Of a stretch of DNA of 11,843 nt, positions 1-7,399 are shown piece after piece (the first letter of the stretch is position 1; the number at the start of each line of letters is the position of its first letter). The DNA is from Chlamydiota bacterium (GTDB lineage Bacteria > Chlamydiota > Chlamydiia > Chlamydiales > SM23-39). The stretch spans positions 1-11,843 of the forward strand of contig JAJFMM010000182.1 of assembly GCA_021772165.1 (NCBI GenBank), given 5' to 3'. Position numbers and translations under genes: made by a program. The notes under the pieces were generated by a model. The model was not told the origin of the DNA, ran no database searches, and saw only the letters and a program-made list of their open reading frames with translations.

Positions 1-1
1 G

Positions 2-277
2 ACGCCGGCCTTACGCAGGAATAGCGAAGCTAGATTAGCTCGTAACCCCGATTTTCAGATGTTGCTACGCAAGCAAGATCAGGTGAGAGCTCGCCTTGCG
101 TCTCTACCGCCTAATTCTATTGATGAAGCGCCGCCAACAGGTGCTGATCTGCAGATGATTGAAGCTGTGAATATCGTCAAAGATATGGTGCAGATGGAAG
201 AGCAGGCTCAACCTACCACCGCATCATCTAGGAGCTTTGATCTGAATCAGCTCCTGAAGAGGACCGGTTCTGATTGA
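2..277 (+). CDS. C-terminal end of an unrecognised protein (5' part outside window)
   Basis: The frame is open from the first bases of the window to a TGA at 275-277, so this is most likely the last 91 codons of a gene that begins upstream; an internal ATG at 59 exists but nothing requires it to be the start. The visible part is hydrophilic and rich in Arg, Gln and Asp/Glu, with a Pro-rich turn (SLPPNSIDEAPPTG) followed by a probable amphipathic helix (LQMIEAVNIVKDMVQMEEQ) and a polar tail. There are no membrane segments and no catalytic motif that I can recognise. Its last 50 bases overlap the 3' end of the convergent hydrolase gene. Function unknown. Confidence 0.5.
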   Translation, partial: TPALRRNSEARLARNPDFQMLLRKQDQVRARLASLPPNSIDEAPPTGADLQMIEAVNIVKDMVQMEEQAQPTTASSRSFDLNQLLKRTGSD

Positions 278-1175
278 GTTTGTGGCAGATCCAGTCGACC
301 ACTTTTTTCGAAGTCATTAAGTGCAGATGACCTGCATGAGTGACGCAGAATTGATCTCCGCTGTCGAGAAGCGCACTTTCGGCCGGGACAATCTGGTCTG
401 CGTCGGATCCGATGTGATAGAAGCGGATCTGTTCTTTTTTTTCCTCAATACCTTTTCGAATCTCCCTTAGAAGCAAAGAATCGGGTTGCATCTCTCTGGC
501 ATTAGGGCCGATCCCTAGCCAATTTGCAAGAGGTGTGCCTTTCAGCGGTGAGCCGATTGTGAAGAGATCGGTTACTTTGCCGAGAGGTGCCATCTGAGTT
601 GCGTAGAGAGCGCTTACGATGCCCCCCATCGAATGACCGATGAGAGTGAGATCTTTTCTTCCGGTCTGCTTCTGAATTTCTAAAGCCTTCTGTTCTACTT
701 TTTTCGCATAGGATTTTAGAGGAAGAAAGGGGTGACCTAGATTAATGGTGTAAACAGGGCCTAGGCGCTCTTGTTGAAAGCGCTTTAGATAATAGGACCA
801 GCCGGAAGCATTGTGGAGATAGCCGTGGACGAGGAGGATCGGTTCTCCTTCGCCTTGGATTTCGTACTGTTTAAAATAGGCTGAGGCATACTTGATGCCG
901 GAGCCGATCATACAAAAGATCTCTTTGGAGAATCCGTAGAGCTTATCGATGTAGGTTTGCTGTGTTGGGGAGAAGGAGCTGGAGTATTTTTTGAGTAAGA
1001 GTACGGGGCCGATCAGGATCAGGCCGAAAGCTGTCCATAGAGGGAGTACAACTGTTACTAAAAACAGCATCTTGACGGCTCCGAGCAGCCACTCCTTCTG
1101 CGTCATGGGACGATTCGCCTGAAGCTTAGATTTTTTTGGGTTCTCTGGATGCTGACTGGGGTTGTTTTCAATCAT
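228..1175 (-). CDS. Membrane-anchored alpha/beta hydrolase (lipase/esterase-like), copy 1
   Basis: This is a 315-residue serine hydrolase of the alpha/beta-hydrolase fold, probably acting on an ester or lipid; the substrate cannot be read from sequence. A basic, Gln/Asn-rich N-terminus is followed by a hydrophobic helix at about residues 37-61, suggesting an inner-membrane anchor. The fold then starts at ILLVHGYLHN (oxyanion HG at 117-118). The nucleophile elbow GHSMGG places Ser182 as nucleophile; SDADQIVP (Asp260) and GHLHLM (His283) fit the acid and base. It is roughly 60 percent identical to the neighbour at 1223-2188, with 47 bp between them, so the pair is a tandem duplication and probably one operon with this gene second. 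No good Shine-Dalgarno lies before the ATG at 1175; a later ATG at residue 24 is also possible. The Ser-rich tail is longer than in the paralogue and overlaps the convergent gene by 50 bp. Confidence 0.85.
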   Translation of the reverse strand: MIENNPSQHPENPKKSKLQANRPMTQKEWLLGAVKMLFLVTVVLPLWTAFGLILIGPVLLLKKYSSSFSPTQQTYIDKLYGFSKEIFCMIGSGIKYASAYFKQYEIQGEGEPILLVHGYLHNASGWSYYLKRFQQERLGPVYTINLGHPFLPLKSYAKKVEQKALEIQKQTGRKDLTLIGHSMGGIVSALYATQMAPLGKVTDLFTIGSPLKGTPLANWLGIGPNAREMQPDSLLLREIRKGIEEKKEQIRFYHIGSDADQIVPAESALLDSGDQFCVTHAGHLHLMTSKKVVDWICHKLNQNRSSSGADSDQSS

Positions 1176-1222
1176 AGCTAAAATGAATGTAAGAGATTTT
1201 CACGAACCTTTCCAGGTAAGTC

Positions 1223-2188
1223 TTAGGCTGGGCAGCAATTAGGCTGATGACTTTTGATCTTTGAGCAGATCCAATCGGCGATTTTTTTCGAGGTTAGTAG
1301 GTTTGCGTGACCCACGTGGTTGACGCGGAGTTCATTTCCGCCTTCTAAAATGGCGTATTGAGCGGGGACGATCTGATCAGAGTCCGATCCGATATGGTAA
1401 AAGCGCGTATGATCTCTGATTTGCTCAATTCTTTCGCGGATGGATTGTAGGAGAGGGGAGTTGGGTCTCATCGCTCTGATGGCGGGTCCGACGCCGAGCC
1501 AGTTAGCAAGCGGGGCTCCTTTCAGGGGGGCTCCGATAGTGAAGAGGTCGGTTACGGTGCCTTCGGCTGCTATCTTTGTTGCGTAGAGAGAGCTGACGAT
1601 GCCTCCCATTGAATGGCCAACGAGAGCGAGGTCTTTTCTTCTTGTTTGTTTCTGAATTTCCAGAGCTTTTTGCTCAACTTTTTTTGCATAAGCTTCCAGT
1701 GAGAGAAACGGCTCTCCTAAATCGATGGTATAGACGGGGCCGAGATTCTCTTTCTTGAAATAGGTTAAGTAGGTTGACCAGGCTGAGGCATTATGCAGAT
1801 AGCCGTGGACGAGGAGGATCGGTTTTCCTGTGCCCTGGAGTTCAAGCTCGTTAAACTGGGACATAGCATATCTGGCTGAAGAAGTGAGGATGTAAAAAAT
1901 CTCTGTGGTGAATGCGTAGAGATGGTCGATGCGTTTCTGGAACGCTTCTGGAAAGCAGGTAGAATATCTTTTAAGAAGGACTGAGGGGGCAATTAAAGCC
2001 AGTCCGAGCGCTGTCCATAGAGGCAGGGCGACCGTCAGAGTAAATAGCATCTGGACGGTGGCGATCAGCCATTCTCTTTTCATCATCGGGCCTTCTGGCT
2101 CGGGGATCAAAGGAGCTGGAATTGCATTAATTTTTTGGTTAAATAAAAGTGTATTGTTGTAGCAAGTCATTGGTAAATATGATGCCAT
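1223..2188 (-). CDS. Membrane-anchored alpha/beta hydrolase (lipase/esterase-like), copy 2
   Basis: This is the paralogue of the gene at 228-1175 and the first gene of the presumed two-gene operon. Numbering from the ATG at 2188 (321 residues), a hydrophobic helix lies at about 45-72, followed by ILLVHGYLHN, the elbow GHSMGG with nucleophile Ser193, SDSDQIVP with Asp271, and VGHANL with His294, so the triad is intact. The block AKKVEQKALEIQKQT just before the elbow is identical in the two copies. Start choice is open: the frame also has a TTG at 2197, while two ATG codons at residues 35-36 (just before REWL, where the similarity to copy 1 begins) are preceded by GAAGG at normal spacing and may be the true start. 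The extra N-terminal residues are not conserved with copy 1. A soluble or membrane-bound esterase/lipase role is inferred from the family only. Confidence 0.85.
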   Translation of the reverse strand: MASYLPMTCYNNTLLFNQKINAIPAPLIPEPEGPMMKREWLIATVQMLFTLTVALPLWTALGLALIAPSVLLKRYSTCFPEAFQKRIDHLYAFTTEIFYILTSSARYAMSQFNELELQGTGKPILLVHGYLHNASAWSTYLTYFKKENLGPVYTIDLGEPFLSLEAYAKKVEQKALEIQKQTRRKDLALVGHSMGGIVSSLYATKIAAEGTVTDLFTIGAPLKGAPLANWLGVGPAIRAMRPNSPLLQSIRERIEQIRDHTRFYHIGSDSDQIVPAQYAILEGGNELRVNHVGHANLLTSKKIADWICSKIKSHQPNCCPA

Positions 2189-2258
2189 AATTGCCAATTA
2201 AATCAAATGTAAGGATTATTTATTAAATACTGGATATTTTCGGTGGGGAGGGAGGATA

Positions 2259-2288
2259 TTGCCTTAAAATCCGTTCTCGTATTAGTAT
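2259..2288 (+). promoter_or_regulatory. Possible promoter of the tRNA-Phe gene
   Basis: A TTGCCT (2259-2264) and a TAGTAT (2283-2288) are separated by 18 bp, each matching the sigma-70 type consensus at four of six positions. Initiation would fall about 20 bp before the mature tRNA 5' end, a usual spacing. Found by eye only. Confidence 0.35.
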
Positions 2289-2314
2289 TTCTCCCTTTGC
2301 AACATCTTGCAGAT

Positions 2315-2387
2315 GGCCGGATAGCTCAGATGGTAGAGCAGAGGACTGAAAATCATTGTGTCGCTGGTTCGATTCCAGTTCCGGCCA
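2315..2387 (+). tRNA. tRNA-Phe (anticodon GAA)
   Basis: A 73-nt cloverleaf can be folded: acceptor GGCCGGA/TCCGGCC (7 bp) with discriminator A at 2387, D arm GCTC/GAGC with the AGATGGTA loop, anticodon loop CTGAAAA giving GAA at 2348-2350, and T arm GCTGG/CCAGT around TTCGATT. The CCA tail is not encoded (TAT follows), so it must be added by the CCA-adding enzyme. The anticodon stem GAGGA/TCATT has a G-A mismatch at positions 29-41 where a Watson-Crick pair (TCCTT) would be expected. All other arms are intact and the gene has a plausible promoter, so I take it as functional. Confidence 0.93.
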
Positions 2388-2413
2388 TATCTCAAACATT
2401 TATCAAACAAATA

Positions 2414-2551
2414 TTGGCCGGAAAAAAAACCGCAGGTTTTTTAGAATCGAAATGTAGGACGAAGCTTGCTTCGCCGAAATGCGAGCTTTAGCTCGCCAGT
2501 GAGGAGCTCTGCGACGAACCGGCGGGAGTCCCGGATACCTGTTCCGGCCAA
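2414..2551. repeat. Hairpin-rich element bounded by inverted copies of the tRNA acceptor sequence
   Basis: The segment begins with TTGGCCGGAA (2414-2423) and ends with its exact inverse TTCCGGCCAA (2542-2551). Inside are CGAAGC-TT-GCTTCG (2460-2473) and GCGAGCT-TT-AGCTCGC (2481-2496), and a CGGG-AGT-CCCG hairpin near 2522-2532. The right end GTTCCGGCCA repeats the 3' end of the tRNA-Phe gene (2378-2387), and the left end repeats its 5' end (TGGCCGGA at 2314-2321). It contains no credible open frame. It may be a small non-autonomous repeat, a relic of integration at the tRNA, or a structured transcript region. Confidence 0.5.
2424..2442 (+). terminator. Possible weak Rho-independent terminator after tRNA-Phe
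   Basis: AAAAAACC-GCA-GGTTTTTT forms an 8-bp stem with a 3-nt loop, the 3' arm itself supplying the U run. It lies 37 bp after the tRNA. Only two of the eight pairs are GC, so termination would be weak; it could act on both strands. Confidence 0.4.
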
Positions 2552-2604
2552 CTTTCCTTAAAAAAAATCCTGAGCTCACCTAACATAGGCACAATTGGTT
2601 GACT

Positions 2605-2610
2605 GGGGGA
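2605..2610 (+). promoter_or_regulatory. Shine-Dalgarno deciding a GTG start for the ABC exporter
   Basis: GGGGGA ends 6 bp before the GTG at 2617. The frame has no ATG near its beginning; the upstream in-frame TTG at 2599 lies before this box and so is an unlikely start. Confidence 0.55.
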
Positions 2611-2616
2611 TGTCTA

Positions 2617-4389
2617 GTGGTGTCGTATCGAGAGCTGATTCATTTTATCTGGCAATTCATGAGATTGCAAAAATGGATCTTCCTTGCAATTTTCATCTTA
2701 GACTTTTTTGCCTGGTCTTTAGATGTATTGCTGTGGCCCTATATTTTACGTTACTTGGTTGATACCTTTGCTCATTTTGAGACCGATCGTTTAGCGGTGT
2801 GGGGAGCGCTTTTCACACCGATTGTTGGCGCAATTGGACTTGTGATCTACGTTGAAACAGCATCTCGGACTATGGGATTTCTTATGGCTAAGGCCATGCC
2901 TAAGCTCCAAGCTGACATTCGTATGCATATGTTTGAGCATACCCAGCATCACTCACCGCGCTATTTCAATGAGCGCTTTGCTGGAAGTTTGGCCAATAAA
3001 CTGACAGACATGACAACGCAAGTTGATCTGATTCTTCAGCAACTGTTTTTCCCAATTATTCCAGCAATTTCTGCCTGTATTTTGGGTGCTGGATTCCTCT
3101 GGTTTGTGAATCCCCTATTTGCTTGGATTTTGCTTGGTTGGATGGTTACCCACTTGAGCATATGCATTTTATTTACCCGTTCAGTAGATGCTTTCGAACA
3201 TCGGCATGGAGAAGCGCGCAGTGACTTAGTAGGTAAGATAGTAGATAGCTTTACCAATAATTTTGCCGTTAACCTCTTCTATAAGTTTTTCTATGAGAGG
3301 AAATTAATTAATCCTTTCCAGAAGGAAGAGAAACAGACAAACCAAGAAGCAAAGATCTATGTCGAAAAAATGCGATGCGTTTTGTCGCTTTTTTATATTG
3401 TCGTCGTCGTTTTTGGGATGTTTGGTTTGCTAATTTATCTTTGGGTGCATCGTCAAATAAGTACTGGCGAAGTCGTTCAAGTGTTCACCACTATGTGGAG
3501 CTTAGCGATGATTCTCTGGACTGTTGGCTCGTCATTGCCTGTTCTCTTTCAGTCTTTCGGTATTGCTAAGCAGGCCTACTCTGTGATGCTCGATGAGGAG
3601 GACTTAGGGGATCTGCCTAACGCAAAAGAACTAAAAATTTCTTCCGGTGAAATCGTTTTTGATAATGTCTCTTTTCAGTATGGAGAACAGAGTCTCTTTG
3701 TGAATAAACAGGCCCATATTCGTGGGGGAGAAAAGGTAGGGCTTGTCGGCTATACAGGCGCCGGAAAATCTACTTTCATTAATCTGATTTTACGTTTCTT
3801 CCCTATCCCTCAAGGAAGGATTCTCATCGATGGTCAGGAAATAGCAAATCTTAGCCTGTCATCGCTAAGGAGCCAGATTGCATTGATTCCTCAAGATCCC
3901 GTTCTTTTCCATAGAACTTTGCGTGAAAATATCTGCTATGGAAAGCCGGAGGCAACGGAGGATGAAATTGCCCGAGCCGCTAAACTGGCTCATTGTGATG
4001 AGTTCATTAGCAATATGACTAATGGTTATGAAGCTAAAGTTGGTGAAAGAGGGACTAAGCTATCCGGTGGAGAAAAACAAAGAATCGCCATTGCCAGGGC
4101 CATTTTGGTCGATGCGCCCATTCTTATTTTGGATGAGGCGACTTCATCTCTCGATTCTGTCACAGAAAGATATATTCAAGAGAGTTTGGAAAAGCTCATG
4201 CGAGATCGAACGACCCTTGTAATCGCACACCGTCTTTCCACGCTTTCTCAGATGGATCGTATTCTTGTCTTTGACAGCGGGAAAATTGTGGAGGAAGGCA
4301 CACACTCCAATCTGCTCGCTAAAGAGGGGCTTTATGCTCGTATGTGGAAAATGCAGGTTGGGGGGTTCTTGCCGGAAACTCCTGTGTAA
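2617..4389 (+). CDS. ABC transporter, fused permease and ATP-binding protein (exporter type)
   Basis: This is a 590-residue half-transporter that would dimerise in the inner membrane and couple ATP hydrolysis to export of an unidentified substrate (lipid, drug or peptide). Numbering from GTG 2617, six hydrophobic spans are visible at about 20-44, 64-82, 143-163, 166-187, 254-277 and 289-311, the exporter permease pattern. The nucleotide-binding domain follows with Walker A GYTGAGKST (378-386), Q-loop PQDP (Gln426), signature LSGGE (482-486), Walker B ILILDEA with Asp506 and catalytic Glu507, and H-loop His538, all intact. GTG 2617 is chosen because GGGGGA stands 6 bp upstream; GTG 2620 or TTG 2599 are alternatives. 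It stands alone between the tRNA element and the next gene 92 bp downstream. The permease half looks AT-richer than the genes after it, which could reflect transfer. Confidence 0.93.
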   Translation: MVSYRELIHFIWQFMRLQKWIFLAIFILDFFAWSLDVLLWPYILRYLVDTFAHFETDRLAVWGALFTPIVGAIGLVIYVETASRTMGFLMAKAMPKLQADIRMHMFEHTQHHSPRYFNERFAGSLANKLTDMTTQVDLILQQLFFPIIPAISACILGAGFLWFVNPLFAWILLGWMVTHLSICILFTRSVDAFEHRHGEARSDLVGKIVDSFTNNFAVNLFYKFFYERKLINPFQKEEKQTNQEAKIYVEKMRCVLSLFYIVVVVFGMFGLLIYLWVHRQISTGEVVQVFTTMWSLAMILWTVGSSLPVLFQSFGIAKQAYSVMLDEEDLGDLPNAKELKISSGEIVFDNVSFQYGEQSLFVNKQAHIRGGEKVGLVGYTGAGKSTFINLILRFFPIPQGRILIDGQEIANLSLSSLRSQIALIPQDPVLFHRTLRENICYGKPEATEDEIARAAKLAHCDEFISNMTNGYEAKVGERGTKLSGGEKQRIAIARAILVDAPILILDEATSSLDSVTERYIQESLEKLMRDRTTLVIAHRLSTLSQMDRILVFDSGKIVEEGTHSNLLAKEGLYARMWKMQVGGFLPETPV

Positions 4390-4481
4390 ATGGATAGAAT
4401 CTCAATTTCCTAGTTTCGAATCGTTATCCTTAGTATATCCAACAAAAAGAGGGTAAAGAACTCTCGTAAGAGCTGTCTGCC

Positions 4482-6791
4482 GTGAGCCACCGCAAAAAAA
4501 TCACTTTTTTGTTTTTGGCTGTCGCGTGCTGCTTAGCTGCTAAGAAGGCTGTCTATTGTGGTATTGCGCTGCTCTTGTTGCAATGCTCTTCTCTCTCGTT
4601 TATCGGCGAGGTCTTTTGCAAAATGACTCCGTGGGCGGACACCGTAGGTGAGGAGTGTTTCTTTGCCAGGCGAGTTCTTTCCCTTGGAGCTCAAAGCTTT
4701 TTTCTGCAGGCGTGTTCTAGCGAAGAGTCCAATGCTTTTGCCTCTTGGGAGGAAAACGCTAAGAATTTGTCTGCAATCCCCGTTGCCTCTGAGGAAGAAA
4801 AAGAGCTGGTCGCTTTTTTGAAAAGACGTTGGCTTTCTAAGGCGTGCGGCTATAGCCAAACAGCCGTTCATTGGGCCTGCCCCTGTTTTGATTTCGATGT
4901 CCAGATGCATCCCGATTCCACGCGCTCATATTCGAGGGATCAGGGCTCGCAGATATCGAAAGCGTATGAGAAGAGGCTCAAAGAGGTTAGGCAGGAGCTT
5001 GCACTGTCAGACGAAAATTCTTTGATTCTGACAAGACCCTCTGTGGTGAAAAACTATCTGCCGCGCTGTATTGAGATCGATGCGATGAAAAAAGCTGAGA
5101 GCACTTCTTTGGAAAGAGGTACTGCTGTGCTCGATTTCACCTCAATGCTCCGCGATGAGCCTGCTGATGCTTGGGAAAAAAAATACCGGACTCTCTTGCC
5201 CGCGCACTTGAAAGGGGCGGTTTGTATTCAAGAGGGCGATGATGGCGATTGGATTCGTATTCTCTCTCTCGAAAATGAAAAACCGCATGACGCCTATCGC
5301 TTCATTCTGGAATGGGTCTCGCTTTTCGGTTTTACTGCCAATGCGGTTGAGGTCAATCGCCACGGGGATTCCTTGGTCGATGCTTATACAGCAGAGGCTG
5401 TTTCAGATTTTTCTGAAAAAGAGGCGTTTATCCGGTTCTTGAATGCCTTTAGTTGGTCTCCAAAAGGCGAGCATGAGGCCCTCATGGGCGATGGCTATCT
5501 GGCTGTTTTGAAAGGGCTTTTTCAGGAATCTTCTGAGCAGCAGTGGAGGGCGGTCATGCGCTCAGAGGCAAAACAAGACATTATGCGGCTCTGTTTTTCT
5601 AGAATCCAGAAAGTGCTGGGAAAGGTGGCTCTGGGTGACTTCCCTCGCTTTTACGACCTGACGGCTTCTTTAGAGCAGGTTCATGAAAATCTATCTTCTC
5701 TTCTCGAGCTCCTCTCTCCTTTTAAGCCGAAAGATTTTTCGGCCATTTATCAAGCTGTGCTCGATCCTCTACCGGTGGGGCTGAAAGCTCGGTCTGCTGT
5801 GCATTCGTCGGGGATGACCAGTCTTGCCGGGATTCTCAAAGCTGTGGAGAATTCAGTAGGGGGCCGCCCACGTATTCTTTATGGGGAAAATCTCTATTTT
5901 GAGGGCCTCGAAGCCATTGAGAAAGTGGCTCACTCCGTCGCTATGTCCAATGCCACCGAAGAGGATTGGAGAGAGGCGGATCTACTCCTCTCTCAGTCTA
6001 ATCCCGCGTGGAAGAGGGGAGAGCCGAGCTGTCCAAATCTCTACAGAGAAGAGAGGATTATTGACGATGTACGAAGGGCTCTCCAATTGAGGAGCAAGCC
6101 CTTGTCTGTGGCTCTCGATTGCACGATTGAATGGATCGACTGTGCCAAAGGTAAAAAAATCATCGAGGCGTTTGATGAAGAGATCGCCTCCGGAAAGCTC
6201 AATATCCTTTGCTACCGAAGTGGCTTGAAGTTCGATCTGTTCGGAATGGATAATTTTTGCGGAGCTCCTTTTTTCATGATCCATAACGAGGAAGGGCACT
6301 GGTCCGCCTTCGAGCCCCTGCTCACGGATCCTGCCCTACAAACAGATCGGTTGAGCTTCAATTGGTACTGTCTTGCCTATCGCTATGGAGCTGACCATTT
6401 GGAGCGGTATCGCAAACAGATCTTTGGGAATACCAGGGCGATCCTCACCTCTATCCCTCAGAGGCTCTTTGATCCAGCCTCTCGTTATCGGGTGATTCCT
6501 ATGGAAGCGTCCGCTACACCCTGTTTCATCGATATCAAAGTTTCGGGCGCTCTGCATGAGCTGAGAGCTTCGACTGCCATCGGTGCAGGTCTCTATCTGC
6601 AAGCAATGGCGGCGGGTCATCCGGTCCTTTACCGCCGGAGCATCGGTTTTTGTCATACGAACTTAGGTCTGCTCTTCAATGAGGACTCTTCGTCATCGAG
6701 ACTCACTGTGGGCCTCGATCCCTCTCAAGTTGAGTTTTATGTCGACTATTTCCGGCAGCTCGATCGCTTAAATGGCTCCGTTTTGCAATAA
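4482..6791 (+). CDS. Large protein with a PLP-enzyme-like (cystathionine gamma-synthase-type) C-terminal half
   Basis: The 769 residues start at GTG 4482, the first usual start after an in-frame TAA at 4467, without a clear Shine-Dalgarno. Residues 6-15 and 25-41 are hydrophobic, suggesting a signal peptide or anchor; ATG 4623 (residue 48, preceded by GCGAGG) would remove them. Residues about 60-430 match nothing I know. From about 430 onward I see features like fold-type I PLP enzymes of Cys/Met metabolism: HSSGMTSL (441-448) like the SGM.A motif, LDCT with Asp546 like the PLP-ring Asp, SGLKFDLFGMDNFCG with Lys583 like the S.TKY..GHSD....G Schiff-base motif, and SRLTVGLD with Arg740 like the carboxylate-binding RLSVGIE. 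These are resemblances by eye; the Asp-Lys distance is longer than usual. Activity is unproven. The gene ends 24 bp inside the convergent ankyrin gene. Confidence 0.8.
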   Translation: MSHRKKITFLFLAVACCLAAKKAVYCGIALLLLQCSSLSFIGEVFCKMTPWADTVGEECFFARRVLSLGAQSFFLQACSSEESNAFASWEENAKNLSAIPVASEEEKELVAFLKRRWLSKACGYSQTAVHWACPCFDFDVQMHPDSTRSYSRDQGSQISKAYEKRLKEVRQELALSDENSLILTRPSVVKNYLPRCIEIDAMKKAESTSLERGTAVLDFTSMLRDEPADAWEKKYRTLLPAHLKGAVCIQEGDDGDWIRILSLENEKPHDAYRFILEWVSLFGFTANAVEVNRHGDSLVDAYTAEAVSDFSEKEAFIRFLNAFSWSPKGEHEALMGDGYLAVLKGLFQESSEQQWRAVMRSEAKQDIMRLCFSRIQKVLGKVALGDFPRFYDLTASLEQVHENLSSLLELLSPFKPKDFSAIYQAVLDPLPVGLKARSAVHSSGMTSLAGILKAVENSVGGRPRILYGENLYFEGLEAIEKVAHSVAMSNATEEDWREADLLLSQSNPAWKRGEPSCPNLYREERIIDDVRRALQLRSKPLSVALDCTIEWIDCAKGKKIIEAFDEEIASGKLNILCYRSGLKFDLFGMDNFCGAPFFMIHNEEGHWSAFEPLLTDPALQTDRLSFNWYCLAYRYGADHLERYRKQIFGNTRAILTSIPQRLFDPASRYRVIPMEASATPCFIDIKVSGALHELRASTAIGAGLYLQAMAAGHPVLYRRSIGFCHTNLGLLFNEDSSSSRLTVGLDPSQVEFYVDYFRQLDRLNGSVLQ

Positions 6792-7313
6792 CTGTGCAAT
6801 ATCCGGAGATGCGGAATTTTCTATTGCTGAGACTCTGCTTGTCTCTGAGATGGGGCCATTTGCCAGCAATAACTGGGTGATTCCCAGATAGCCCTCTTTT
6901 GCAGCACGTCTAACTGCCCAGCCTCTGAGGCACTCCGAGATCTCGCCGTTAGCAAGGAGCTCTTGTATGACTGCCTGGTATCCCCCCGCAGCAGCCAGCC
7001 TTACGCCTAAGCTCCTATCATCGACGGAGATGTCGCCATCTTGCAATAAAGCTCGCAGGATCTCCAGATGGCCTCGCTCTGCGGCTTCTTTTGCTGCCCA
7101 GCCTCTATCGTCGAGACTCAGCAAGTAACTGTGTTCGTTCAGATGGGCTAGAGCTCGTATGGCCACATCCGAAATGGTTTCGAGATAAGGAATTGCTTTA
7201 GAAGTTAGCCACTCTTCATTGAGGATGACGACATTTCTATGGACGGTGTCAAGTTCTTCTCCTGCAAAATCGTAGGTTTGTAGGGTAGAAATAGATTCGC
7301 AACTATTCATCAT
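6768..7313 (-). CDS. Small ankyrin-repeat protein
   Basis: This 181-residue protein probably mediates protein-protein contact, perhaps with host proteins as many chlamydial ankyrin proteins are suspected to do. Residues 1-66 form an acidic helical N-terminus without recognisable motif. Four repeats follow with an exact 30-residue period (about 68-97, 98-127, 128-157 and a degraded 158-181); each has the core [DL]R.W.A...AA..G.L.I...LL..G.IS, seen best as DRGWAAKEAAERGHLEIL and RGWAVRRAAKEGYLGI. There is no signal peptide or membrane span. It starts at ATG 7313, with a second ATG directly after it, and no strong Shine-Dalgarno. It is convergent with the preceding PLP-like gene (24 bp overlap) and divergent from the aminotransferase, so it is its own transcription unit. 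Confidence 0.8.
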   Translation of the reverse strand: MMNSCESISTLQTYDFAGEELDTVHRNVVILNEEWLTSKAIPYLETISDVAIRALAHLNEHSYLLSLDDRGWAAKEAAERGHLEILRALLQDGDISVDDRSLGVRLAAAGGYQAVIQELLANGEISECLRGWAVRRAAKEGYLGITQLLLANGPISETSRVSAIENSASPDIAQLLQNGAI

Positions 7314-7369
7314 GGTATTTCCGTTTTATCGATTGAAGGGGGAAGAGTTTAACGCAGGTTCCGGTTACT

Positions 7370-7399
7370 TTTACATGTGTAATTTTTCTTTGAGATATA
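7370..7399 (+). promoter_or_regulatory. Possible promoter of the aminotransferase-transporter operon
   Basis: TTTACA (7370-7375) and GATATA (7394-7399) are 18 bp apart in the AT-rich gap between the divergent ankyrin and aminotransferase genes. A CT-rich leader (TCTCTCTCTC at 7411-7420 and CTCTCTCTC at 7432-7440) follows up to the start codon. Judged by eye only. Confidence 0.35.

Noticed and set aside
2243..2491. 82-codon plus-strand frame
   Set aside because: It runs straight through the tRNA-Phe gene and the hairpin element; no ribosome-binding site and no protein-like composition.
4390..4481. Terminator between the ABC exporter and the 769-codon gene
   Set aside because: Only a 4-bp CTCT/AGAG stem without a T run is present; not enough to call.
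4533..4910. 125-codon minus-strand frame
   Set aside because: Lies inside the 769-residue gene, low complexity, no start signal.
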